From: Verrucomicrobiota bacterium | GTDB lineage: Bacteria; Verrucomicrobiota; Verrucomicrobiia; Limisphaerales; SXQI01 | Assembly (NCBI GenBank): GCA_008933045.1 | Contig: WBXJ01000042.1 | Coordinates: forward strand, 1-15,285 | DNA: 15,285 bases | Direction: 5' to 3' | Program-made: the position numbers and the translations under genes | Part shown: positions 1-6,899 of the stretch, piece after piece | Layout: each line of letters starts with the position of its first letter | Numbering within the stretch: the stretch's first letter is position 1 | Notes under the pieces: generated by a model | The model's database searches: none | What the model was told of the DNA's origin: nothing | The model's input: only the letters and a program-made list of their open reading frames with translations

Positions 1-60
1 CGGGCCTGTTGCCAGGATGAAGCCAATTTTTTCGACTTTTTGTTGGTCGGATGTTTTCAC
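1..60 (-). CDS. Possible 5' end of a partial gene (window edge)
   Basis: On the minus strand a GTG codon at 60-58 opens a frame that stays open to the window edge, giving MKTSDQQKVEKIGFILATGP (GTG read as Met). The composition, a charged start followed by a hydrophobic stretch, looks like a real N-terminus that may enter a membrane segment. The frame is open further upstream only to a stop near 150. It lies 113 nt downstream of the FGE-like gene stop and in the same direction, so it could be the next gene of that transcription unit. Only 20 codons are visible, so no family can be named and the call is tentative. Confidence 0.3.
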   Translation of the reverse strand, partial: MKTSDQQKVEKIGFILATGP

Positions 61-123
61 CCTGTCAAACTCTTGATTGGTAGGATAATGCAGTGGTGAT
101 GATTCGTCAGTTGCAATCTGCTG

Positions 124-137
124 CTGGGAATTCCCAG
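124..137. repeat. Perfect 14-bp palindrome, CTGGGAATTCCCAG
   Basis: This perfect self-complementary 14-mer lies between the stop of the FGE-like gene (174) and the possible gene start at 60. A second, shorter palindrome, CTCCGGAG, sits at 139-146. Neither is followed by a T-run on the minus strand, so an intrinsic terminator is not supported. A protein-binding dyad for the downstream gene, or a chance palindrome, are both possible. Confidence 0.4.
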
Positions 138-173
138 GCTCCGGAGGCGGTTAATGTATACCACTACTTGCGA

Positions 174-1103
174 TTACATCCCTTGGACGCATCGGAATCC
201 GATGTCTCCAGCAGCACTCTGAGGGGGAGTGGAACGCCGCCAAGCATTCACTCCGAGCAGTAAATCCGAAGGGGGTATCAGGAAGGATGCACCTCTTACA
301 ACCCGTTCATGACCGGTAACGGAACCGCGAGGGTTCACTTTGTCGGACTGCTGGTAATAATCTTTACCATACCAATCAGCACACCACTCCGACACATTGC
401 CGGCCATATCCAGGAGGCCATACGCATTAGCTGAGAAGGATCTCACAGGCTTAATTTCAGGCTCCGTTGTCCCCTTCAGGTTTTCCATGTTGTTGGTTTG
501 ATTTCCGAAATGTTGACCCCAGGGCCAAGCCTGACGGTCTAGGGAGCCTCTTGCGGCATACTCCCACTCCGCTTCGGTGGGTAAACGCTTTTTTGCCCAT
601 TGAGCGTAGGCAGTGGCATCGACCCAACTCACCCACGTTACCGGCCACTTCAAATTGATGTTTGTGCGACCAGAACCTAAAGGCATCCGCCAAGAGGCTA
701 GGGGAGGGAGCGCGTTCGTCTGAAGTTCACGAGTCGTCTTGTAACCGGTGGCCTGGATAAATTTACTGAATTGGTCGATGGTAACCTCATTTTTATCCAT
801 CCAAAAACCATTCAACGTGACTAAATGCTCGGGTTGTTGGTCTATCGGACCTTTATTGTTACCCATGTAAAAACCACTGCTGGGGATCCAGACCATGCCA
901 TTGGTTTCCCTGACAAGAAAGGTCTGGGGAACTGCGTGCCCAATTCCTCCACTGCCCCCACGTTTGCGGGCCTGACGCTTCTCAGTCCATGCGATCAATT
1001 CGAATCCAACCAATAATCCAATGGCGACCACAACGATGATGTAGGCGATGTGTTTAGGAGAGACGTGATGCGGGTTGGGCTCTGGCGGTTGTTCCATTTC
1101 CAT
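174..1103 (-). CDS. Membrane-anchored FGE-sulfatase-fold (SUMF1-like) protein
   Basis: The start chosen is ATG at 1103 (309 aa), because AGGTG at 1117-1113 lies 9 nt upstream. The longer GTG start at 1115 would lie inside that ribosome-binding site. A proline-rich cytoplasmic tail (residues 1-17) precedes one membrane helix (about 18-39), so the rest is probably periplasmic. Residues about 70-306 form the formylglycine-generating-enzyme (FGE-sulfatase) fold, with RLPTEAEWEYAARG at 173-186, GNVSEWCADWY at 235-245, RVVRGASF at 267-274 and GFRC at 302-305. In genuine aerobic FGEs the segment after GGS-Y carries two copper-binding catalytic cysteines. Here the aligned positions are Ile276 and Leu281, so sulfatase activation is unlikely. 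Family members lacking these residues include binding or structural proteins and iron oxygenases of the EgtB type, but the EgtB iron-binding DinB domain is also absent. Fold confidence is high; the function is unknown. Confidence 0.88.
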   Translation of the reverse strand: MEMEQPPEPNPHHVSPKHIAYIIVVVAIGLLVGFELIAWTEKRQARKRGGSGGIGHAVPQTFLVRETNGMVWIPSSGFYMGNNKGPIDQQPEHLVTLNGFWMDKNEVTIDQFSKFIQATGYKTTRELQTNALPPLASWRMPLGSGRTNINLKWPVTWVSWVDATAYAQWAKKRLPTEAEWEYAARGSLDRQAWPWGQHFGNQTNNMENLKGTTEPEIKPVRSFSANAYGLLDMAGNVSEWCADWYGKDYYQQSDKVNPRGSVTGHERVVRGASFLIPPSDLLLGVNAWRRSTPPQSAAGDIGFRCVQGM

Positions 1104-1128
1104 ACTGTTAAACACCTAATGCCATGGT

Positions 1129-1156
1129 TTTATCAAGAGTGACTCACTCAATTCAA
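1129..1156 (-). promoter_or_regulatory. Probable promoter of the FGE-like gene with an internal dyad
   Basis: Reading the minus strand, TTGAAT (1156-1151) and GATAAA (1134-1129) match the sigma-70 -35 and -10 boxes at 4 of 6 bases each, with a 16-bp spacer. Transcription would start near 1122, leaving a leader of about 20 nt that contains the AGGTG site. The spacer holds an inverted repeat with arms GAGTGA and TCACTC around one central base (1137-1149), positioned where a repressor or MerR-type activator could act. The boxes are moderate matches and no regulator is visible nearby. Confidence 0.4.
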
Positions 1157-1198
1157 GAGATTGAAAATTGGGATGGCTCAGGGCATTCTCGGAAGGTC

Positions 1199-2485
1199 AT
1201 GCAAAACGAGTTCATCAATCCAGCACTTTTTGTCAACAACCGCCAACGATTGGGATCGTTAATGATTCCCAATTCGCTCGCGGTCGTGAATTCGAATGAT
1301 ACGCCGGTAACTAATGCCGATGGGAGTCTGGCGTTGCCGCCGAATTCAGATCTGTTCTACCTGAGCGGGGTGCAGCAGGAACAATCGATTCTCCTGCTTT
1401 ATCCGGATGCGATGGACGAGAATCATCGCGAGATTCTTTTTCTGCGGGAACCGACACCGCTGGCGGAGATTTGGGAGGGACGTAAATTGACGAAGGAAAG
1501 GGCACGGGCCGAGACGGGAATTAAAACTGTCGAATGGTTATCAACATTCCCAGCACTATTTCATCGTTTGATGTGTGAGTCTGAGCACGTTTATCTCAAT
1601 TCAAATGAGCACAAACGCGCCACGATTGAAACGGAGACAAGGGAAGCACGATTCGTCAGAGACACGCAGACTCGCTATCCGTTGCATCATTACGAACGAT
1701 TGGCCCGATTGTTACACCAGATTCGAGTGGTGAAATCTGATCTAGAAATTGAGTTAATTCGCAAGGCTTGCCAGATCACTGATGATGGTTTTCGACGCGT
1801 GCTCAACTTTGTAAAACCGGGGGTGAACGAACGTGAGATCGAAGCCGAGTTTGCGCATGAGTTTATTCGCCAAGGAGGACGGTTTGCTTATCTTCCGATC
1901 ATTGGTTCTGGACGCAATGCTTGCGTGCTGCATTACATCGAAAACTCGGAACGCTGCGCCAAGGGTGAGTTGATACTTCTTGATGTCGCGGCGAGTTTTA
2001 GAAATTACAATTCCGATCTGACTCGCACCATCCCAGTCAGTGGTAAATTTTCTCGACGGCAAAAAGCAGTTTACAAAGCGGTGCTCAGCGTGTTGCGAGC
2101 TTCGATCGCTGGTTTAGTGCCAGGCAAAACCGTCAGAACGTGGCAAGCAGAGGCAGAACAGTTGATCGAACGGGAGTGTGTCAATCTCGGGTTACTAACT
2201 CTTCGAGACATCAAGCGACAGAATCCTGATTGCCGAGCAGTTAGAAAATATTTCATGCACGGTCTGGGCCATCCCATCGGACTGGATGTTCACGATGTGG
2301 GCTTCACCACACAACCGATGCAAGCAGGCTGGGTGATGACGGTTGAACCCGGGATTTACATACCGGAAGAGAAAATGGCTGTTCGCCTAGAAAACGATGT
2401 TCTATTGACCGAAAATGGCCCTGTCGATCTCATGGGGCAGATTCCCATCGAGGTAGATGAAATAGAAGCATTGATGAACCGTTAG
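1199..2485 (+). CDS. pepP: Xaa-Pro aminopeptidase (aminopeptidase P, M24B)
   Basis: This metallo-exopeptidase removes the N-terminal residue from peptides with proline in position 2, in the cytoplasm. With ATG 1199 the protein has 428 aa, near the family's usual length. An AMP_N domain comes first (about 1-170), then the pita-bread M24 domain. All five dinuclear-metal ligands are present: Asp262 (LLDVAAS), Asp273 (NSDLTRT), His354 (FMHGLGH), Glu383 (TVEPGIY) and Glu398 (VRLEND). The motif GLDVHDVG is also typical. An in-frame ATG at 1124 would add 25 residues, but E. coli PepP has only a few residues before the matching RRxxL segment. The extension would also cover the presumed promoter of the divergent gene. 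GGAAGG lies only 2 nt before ATG 1199, too close for a normal ribosome-binding site. A TTGAAA/CATTCT promoter-like pair at 1161-1189 could give an almost leaderless mRNA. It converges on coaX with 23 nt between stops. Confidence 0.93.
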   Translation: MQNEFINPALFVNNRQRLGSLMIPNSLAVVNSNDTPVTNADGSLALPPNSDLFYLSGVQQEQSILLLYPDAMDENHREILFLREPTPLAEIWEGRKLTKERARAETGIKTVEWLSTFPALFHRLMCESEHVYLNSNEHKRATIETETREARFVRDTQTRYPLHHYERLARLLHQIRVVKSDLEIELIRKACQITDDGFRRVLNFVKPGVNEREIEAEFAHEFIRQGGRFAYLPIIGSGRNACVLHYIENSERCAKGELILLDVAASFRNYNSDLTRTIPVSGKFSRRQKAVYKAVLSVLRASIAGLVPGKTVRTWQAEAEQLIERECVNLGLLTLRDIKRQNPDCRAVRKYFMHGLGHPIGLDVHDVGFTTQPMQAGWVMTVEPGIYIPEEKMAVRLENDVLLTENGPVDLMGQIPIEVDEIEALMNR

Positions 2486-2508
2486 TTGCCTGAACTGAAT
2501 GAGGATCG

Positions 2509-3288
2509 TCAGAGCCTCTTACCTTTTTCAGAGTGCTTTGTCTTGGACTGATTCTTCCAAGCTAACCTTAATCCATGAAGCGTCAGGTTCGGGCACACTT
2601 CTTGAATTTCAGGAAGTTGCGATGCGATGAGTCCAGCATACCCTCCCGTAGCGACGACTCGCAATTTGCGAACGCCGAGTTCACGTCGCAAGTTTTTTAA
2701 CAATTCCTTAATCAAGCCTCGGTAACCGTGCACAGCTCCGATCAACATCGCTTCGCGGGTGTTACGGCCGACAACCGCCTGAGTTTCGCGAATCTTGATC
2801 CTCGGAAGGAGTGCCGTTTTTTCATGCAAGTAGCTGGTCATCGCGCTTAATCCTGGCGCGATGATCCCTCCGATATAATTACCCGTGCGATCCACGACAT
2901 CGAAAGTGACGGCAGTCCCAAAATCCACGACCACCACGGGAGCTCCCCAAGTACAAAAGGCAGCAAGGCTGTTGGCTAGTCGATCGGGACCGATGCTTCG
3001 AGGTTTTGGATAATCGATGCCAATCCCTGACACCGTGCGTGCAGTGAGTTCAAACACTCCTAAGCCAAGAGTTGTAGCAAACGCCAACGCTTTTTTAGTC
3101 ACTAAGGGTACCACACTGCAAAGGGATATTCCTTCGAGAATTTTTCGTCCCGTAAATCGAACCAGTAGCTCCTCGGCTGTTCCGTCACTCCAAGCTGAGG
3201 TGGGCATATCGGAGGTTCGGATGATTTTCTCACCACGAACCAACCCTAGGTGGGTGTTGGTGTTACCGATATCGAGGAGCAGGAGCAT
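2509..3288 (-). CDS. coaX: Type III pantothenate kinase
   Basis: CoaX phosphorylates pantothenate with ATP, the first step of coenzyme A synthesis, in the cytoplasm. The 259-aa length fits the family. The ASKHA-fold motifs are all visible: DIGNTNT at 6-12 (phosphate loop with Asp6), the YPxP and GPDR segment (93-103) that binds pantothenate, DFGTA at 122-126 with the catalytic Asp122, GGIIAPG at 140-146, and an ATGG segment at 213-216 for adenosine binding. Type III enzymes are not inhibited by CoA and use a monovalent cation. The gene starts 6 nt after the birA stop without a Shine-Dalgarno site, so it is probably translated by re-initiation as the last gene of the lolC/E-nadC-birA-coaX run. 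The basic C-terminal tail (KTKHSEKGKRL) is not conserved. Confidence 0.96.
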   Translation of the reverse strand: MLLLLDIGNTNTHLGLVRGEKIIRTSDMPTSAWSDGTAEELLVRFTGRKILEGISLCSVVPLVTKKALAFATTLGLGVFELTARTVSGIGIDYPKPRSIGPDRLANSLAAFCTWGAPVVVVDFGTAVTFDVVDRTGNYIGGIIAPGLSAMTSYLHEKTALLPRIKIRETQAVVGRNTREAMLIGAVHGYRGLIKELLKNLRRELGVRKLRVVATGGYAGLIASQLPEIQEVCPNLTLHGLRLAWKNQSKTKHSEKGKRL

Positions 3289-3294
3289 AGGTTT

Positions 3295-4278
3295 TTAGTC
3301 TGGATGCGAGTGCACGATTCCGCCAAGGATACGTTCTAGGCGGCCATACTCAGTCCGAAGAAGCAACGCACCGTCCTGATCCAACGCCTCTACTCGACCG
3401 TGTAATGACCTGTCAGCTAGCTCGATCGTCACAATTTTTCCGAGCGTCGTGCAGGCATTAGCCCACTCATTCGCCAACTCCTCAAATCGATCTGTGTGGA
3501 GGAGTTGATAGTCTCGCTCAAACTCTCGGAGAATTTCTACCGCCAAAGCAGCACGATCGAACTGACGCCGAGCAACAATGCGTAGGGAGGTTGCAACGGT
3601 TCTTAACTCCTCAGGGAAATCTTCTGATGTTAAGTTGACATCAACCCCGATACCTAGGATGACGTGCTTAATTGCATCGGGTTCGGAAGAAAGTTCTGTG
3701 AGAATTCCCGCAATTTTTAGACCATTCAGCAACAGGTCATTCGGCCACTTGATCTCCGGAGTTAGGCCGGTGACATTTTTTATTGCTCTCCGCAAACTCA
3801 CTGCGGACGCAATTGTGATTTGTGTGACTGCTTGGGGTGATATTTTTGGGCGCAACAGAATTGAGAACCATAGGCCCTTACCAGCAGGCGAGGACCAACG
3901 TCGCCCCAAACGGCCTCGGCCTTTTGTCTGTGATTCTGCGAAGACGACAACCCCTTCTGCGACGCCATCTCTAGCTAACCGTTCGGTCGAGTCGTTTGTC
4001 GAAGTTGTCTCCCGAAAGACGCGAATATCACGGCCTATTTTTTGCAATCCACCTAACCTCGCCAATAGGTCGTCGGCGTGCAAAAGATCGGGGCATTTGA
4101 TTAGCCGATAACCTTCGTGGGGACTTGCCTCAATCTCATATCCAAGGGAGCGCAACTCCTCAATGCGTGCCCAGATTGCCGCACGGCTCATCTGAAGTTG
4201 AGTCGCTAACTCAGCCCCTGAGACCGAACTGCTTTGTGCACTGCGAAGTGCGACTAAAATTTGAGCATCGATCGTCAT
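3295..4278 (-). CDS. birA: Bifunctional biotin ligase / biotin operon repressor BirA
   Basis: This enzyme makes biotinyl-5'-AMP and transfers biotin to the acceptor lysine of carrier proteins such as AccB. ATG at 4278 gives 327 aa, matching two-domain BirA. A TTG start at 4362 would add 28 residues overlapping nadC by 83 nt and is rejected. Residues 1-62 form a winged helix-turn-helix (SGAELATQLQMSRAAIWARI), so DNA-binding repression of biotin genes is possible. The catalytic domain follows, with the biotinyl-AMP loop GRGRLGR at 120-126, KWPND at 177-181 with Lys177, and K-IAGIL at 188-193. A C-terminal SH3-like domain covers about 277-320. The start lies one base after the nadC stop, which indicates translational coupling. 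No biotin synthesis gene or BirA operator is visible in this window. Confidence 0.96.
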   Translation of the reverse strand: MTIDAQILVALRSAQSSSVSGAELATQLQMSRAAIWARIEELRSLGYEIEASPHEGYRLIKCPDLLHADDLLARLGGLQKIGRDIRVFRETTSTNDSTERLARDGVAEGVVVFAESQTKGRGRLGRRWSSPAGKGLWFSILLRPKISPQAVTQITIASAVSLRRAIKNVTGLTPEIKWPNDLLLNGLKIAGILTELSSEPDAIKHVILGIGVDVNLTSEDFPEELRTVATSLRIVARRQFDRAALAVEILREFERDYQLLHTDRFEELANEWANACTTLGKIVTIELADRSLHGRVEALDQDGALLLRTEYGRLERILGGIVHSHPD

Positions 4279-4279
4279 C

Positions 4280-5149
4280 TCAAGTCGAAGGTTGATCGAA
4301 ATCCAGCCCGATATCCATGGCTCGGGCCGAGTGAGTAATCGCACCAACAGAAATAAAATCAACCCCTGTCTCAGCGATGCTGCGCACGGTGTCGAGAGTT
4401 ACCCCTTCACTTGCTTCCGTCAAAATGCGCCCCTTCGCAATCTCGACTGCTTGACGCAATTGGTCGAGCGACATGTTGTCCAGCAACACAATGTCTGCGT
4501 GCGCTGCCACGGCCTGTGCCACTTGGGAGAGAGTATCAGCCTCAACTTCCACCTTGAGGCTCGGGTAGGCTGTGCGAGCACGCAACACTGCAACCTCCAC
4601 GGCATTGGGTTGAACATCACCTAATGCCGCCAAATGGTTATCTTTGATCAGTATCTGATCATGCAAACCGCTGCGATGATTTTTGCCCCCGCCGCAGACA
4701 ACAGCATACTTTTCAAACGTGCGCCATCCGGGAGTCGTCTTGCGCGTATCAAGAATTCTGGCGTGGGTTCCGGCGGTAGCACTGACAAATGCCTTGGTCG
4801 CAGTTGCGACTCCAGAGAGACGTTGGACATAATTTAATGCCACACGTTCGGCCGAAAGGATCGCTCGGGTCTTTCCTTGGATCACCAACAAAACCTGGCC
4901 TTTACTGAGGGTGTCCCCATCCGCAGCGCGCTGAACAAGTTGCAGAGTGGGATCGAGCGCGAGAAATGCCGATCGAGCGAACGCTAACCCTGCAAGCACC
5001 ATGGTCTCCCTTGCGACCATACGGGCCAAGGAAACGGATTCCAATGGAATCATCGCGAGGGTGGTCGCATCTCCTGTGCCTACATCCTCGGCCAGTGCTA
5101 CGCGCACGGCATCTGCTATTTCTTGCGGCTCAATAGTCACATCAGACAT
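4280..5149 (-). CDS. nadC: Nicotinate-nucleotide pyrophosphorylase (quinolinate phosphoribosyltransferase)
   Basis: NadC converts quinolinate and PRPP to nicotinate mononucleotide with release of CO2, in de novo NAD synthesis. ATG at 5149 gives 289 aa and begins MSDVTIEPQEI. An upstream ATG at 5182 would add 11 residues and overlap the permease gene by 20 nt; neither start has a Shine-Dalgarno site. Conserved motifs are ERVALN-x-VQRLSGVAT (101-116), DTRKTTPG (134-141), GGGKNHR (153-159), LIKDNH (167-172), EVEADT (201-206), LLDNM (222-226), EASEGV (245-250) and ISVGAITHS (266-274). These supply the basic residues that bind quinolinate and the acidic residues that bind PRPP and Mg. It sits between the lolC/E-like permease (13 nt) and birA (1 nt). 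nadA and nadB are not in the window. Confidence 0.96.
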   Translation of the reverse strand: MSDVTIEPQEIADAVRVALAEDVGTGDATTLAMIPLESVSLARMVARETMVLAGLAFARSAFLALDPTLQLVQRAADGDTLSKGQVLLVIQGKTRAILSAERVALNYVQRLSGVATATKAFVSATAGTHARILDTRKTTPGWRTFEKYAVVCGGGKNHRSGLHDQILIKDNHLAALGDVQPNAVEVAVLRARTAYPSLKVEVEADTLSQVAQAVAAHADIVLLDNMSLDQLRQAVEIAKGRILTEASEGVTLDTVRSIAETGVDFISVGAITHSARAMDIGLDFDQPST

Positions 5150-5162
5150 GGTTAAGAATGAG

Positions 5163-6434
5163 TTAATTGGCGCGTAGTGCATCCACAGGCTTGAGTCGAC
5201 CGGCGTTCCAAGCTGGAAGCAACCCAGCTACCACACAGGCCAACAGGGAACCAAGACAGATCAAGATAATATCACTCGGGATGATTAGCATTGGCAGTTC
5301 TCGAAATGCGTAAATCTGTTCAGGAAAAAGTTCGATCCCTGTGACGCGTCGCATGAGGAATAAAAATTCATTCCGATAGGAGAGAGCCAAAAGTCCCAGA
5401 CCTAATCCAGAAAACACCCCTAAGATTCCGACGATGCAGCTTTGACTCAGAAAAATAAGCATTATCTGGGTGTTTCGCGCCCCTAGAGCCTTCAGCACGC
5501 CAATCTCACGAGTCTTCTGCACTACAAAAGTAATTAACGCACTCATGATTCCAAAAGCGGCGACGATCATGATGAAAAACAACAAGTAAAACATGACGTT
5601 CTTCTCAACTGCCAACGCCTCTAAAAAATGGCGAGCATCATCCATCCAAGTCGAAATCACAGCATTCTCCGAAAGCGAACGTGCCACTTCGTTGCGAACG
5701 GACGCGGCTTGATTGGGATCATCAATCATGACCATTAATCCGTGCACAGAATCCTTCAATTCATAAAGATCCTGAGCGTTTCCCAGTGAGGTGATAATGT
5801 ATGAGGAGTCATATTCATAGTATCCTACCTCGAAAATCCCAGCGACTTCGTAATCATCGGGAACGGGGATTTCTGCCTTCTCGGCGGTTCGTGCTTTGTC
5901 CCACTTCTCGACATCGCGAGGGGCATAAATCAACAAGCGATCGCCCACCTTCAACCGAAGGTCATTCGCAAACCCACTCCCAATCACAATTCGGTTGCCA
6001 CGGAGATCAAATGTTCCGGAGATCATGCTATTAGTTAAGGAGGTCACTTTTCCTTCCAACGCGGGATCAACGCCTCGCAGGTATTGCGCGAGATAAGCAG
6101 GTTCACCTGAGATGGGCTGAGTTTTAACTAAAACCTGTCCTAGCACGTAGGGAGCCACCCCTTTCACGTGCTGGTTAGTAGACACCACGGTTGCCATCTC
6201 GCGATAATTCGTCACTCGACGATCCGCCGTACTGACGCGAAGATGTGAATTGAAACCAAGTATTTTATCGCGCAATGATTGGTCAAATCCGCTCATCACA
6301 CTAATGACAATGATCAAAACAGCCACCCCCAGCATGACACCCAACACAGAAATCAATGTGATGATAGAAACGAACGTCCGCTTGGGTCGCAGATAACGAA
6401 GGGCCAGCAGAAGCTCGAACGGGAGACTCAACAT
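5163..6434 (-). CDS. LolC/LolE-family lipoprotein-releasing ABC permease
   Basis: The protein is an inner-membrane subunit of the LolCDE type, which extracts mature lipoproteins from the inner membrane and passes them to LolA. It has 423 aa with the expected layout: a first helix at about 22-48 after the family N-terminus (FELLLALRYLRPKR), a large periplasmic MacB-like domain (about 50-280), and three C-terminal FtsX-type helices (about 281-305, 328-352, 385-408). KTREIGVLKALGA at 307-319 is the cytoplasmic coupling segment that contacts the ATPase. Many bacteria outside the Gammaproteobacteria use a single LolC/E hybrid, so I give no letter. No LolD ATPase gene is adjacent. GAGG lies 4 nt before ATG 6434, one of the few clear Shine-Dalgarno sites here. 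It appears to lead the operon with nadC, birA and coaX. Confidence 0.93.
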   Translation of the reverse strand: MLSLPFELLLALRYLRPKRTFVSIITLISVLGVMLGVAVLIIVISVMSGFDQSLRDKILGFNSHLRVSTADRRVTNYREMATVVSTNQHVKGVAPYVLGQVLVKTQPISGEPAYLAQYLRGVDPALEGKVTSLTNSMISGTFDLRGNRIVIGSGFANDLRLKVGDRLLIYAPRDVEKWDKARTAEKAEIPVPDDYEVAGIFEVGYYEYDSSYIITSLGNAQDLYELKDSVHGLMVMIDDPNQAASVRNEVARSLSENAVISTWMDDARHFLEALAVEKNVMFYLLFFIMIVAAFGIMSALITFVVQKTREIGVLKALGARNTQIMLIFLSQSCIVGILGVFSGLGLGLLALSYRNEFLFLMRRVTGIELFPEQIYAFRELPMLIIPSDIILICLGSLLACVVAGLLPAWNAGRLKPVDALRAN

Positions 6435-6465
6435 TGATCCTCAAACTAAAGATACGGAATGACCC

Positions 6466-6494
6466 TGTCAACGAAGCGTGCTTGCCAATTGACA
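6466..6494. promoter_or_regulatory. Divergent pair of perfect TTGACA boxes
   Basis: In the 102-bp gap between the lolC/E-like gene and the divergent small secreted gene there are two exact -35 consensus hexamers, TTGACA on minus (6471-6466) and TTGACA on plus (6489-6494). Together they form an inverted repeat with a 17-bp centre. The expected -10 positions are poor: TTTAGT at 15 bp on the minus strand and no good match on the plus strand. They may be promoter elements or a dyad operator. I place little weight on them. Confidence 0.25.
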
Positions 6495-6536
6495 ACAAGC
6501 GGCAAAAATCCAACCATCAAAGCAAGACTGATAACC

Positions 6537-6869
6537 ATGAAACTTTTTTCAAGTCTCCTACTGTTTATTTGCATGCTCTGCAATGCGGTTGCTCAAAAAC
6601 TTGAGACCTCGCCGCCTCGACCAACAACTCCCACCACACTGATGAGTCGACTGCGGATACTCCAAGCCAATGCGGCGAATCCGAAGGTGAAAGATCCCAG
6701 CGTAACCTATAGTGGGTTTCTTGTTGATCTTCGAACATCTCCACGACTCTCAAAAACATTGAGCCTTAGAAACAAAGTAGATCCAGCGACGGATTCTGAG
6801 AACCTCATAACCGACGTTCAGGAACCCACGAAACCTAAGGGAATAAAACTCTTCTCGCTAAGTTTTTAA
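6537..6869 (+). CDS. Small secreted protein of unknown function
   Basis: I do not recognise this family. From ATG 6537 the protein has 110 aa. It begins with a clear Sec signal peptide, MKLFSSLLLFICMLCNAVAQ, with probable cleavage at AVA|Q, and there is no lipobox cysteine at the cleavage point. The mature part starts with a proline/threonine-rich linker (SPPRPTTPTT). A polar, lysine-rich segment follows and the chain ends in the hydrophobic GIKLFSLSF. The frame extends upstream to 6459, but the added 26 residues carry no hydrophobic start and would bury the signal peptide, so they are rejected. It is divergent from the lolC/E-like gene and convergent with the prepilin-like gene (30 nt between stops). 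The signal peptide supports real coding; the role is unknown. Confidence 0.65.
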   Translation: MKLFSSLLLFICMLCNAVAQKLETSPPRPTTPTTLMSRLRILQANAANPKVKDPSVTYSGFLVDLRTSPRLSKTLSLRNKVDPATDSENLITDVQEPTKPKGIKLFSLSF

Positions 6870-6899
6870 CCGTTCAACCGGCCCCGATTTCCGGCACCA

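Noticed and set aside
2486..2517. Possible hairpin GAGG / CCTC between the convergent pepP and coaX genes.
   Set aside because: Only 4-bp arms, partly inside coaX, and no T-run; not a credible terminator.
3578..4111. A 177-codon frame on the plus strand inside birA.
   Set aside because: It lies entirely antisense to a gene with all family motifs, and its translation shows no domain, signal peptide or membrane segment; the same holds for the other antisense frames in the window.
4279..4362. N-terminal extension of BirA from a TTG codon at 4362.
   Set aside because: It would overlap nadC by 83 nt and add residues unlike the family; ATG 4278 directly after the nadC stop gives the usual HTH-first length.
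6870..6899. CCGG repeat-like bases between the convergent small secreted and prepilin genes, considered as a terminator.
   Set aside because: Arms of 4 bp only and no U-tract on either strand.
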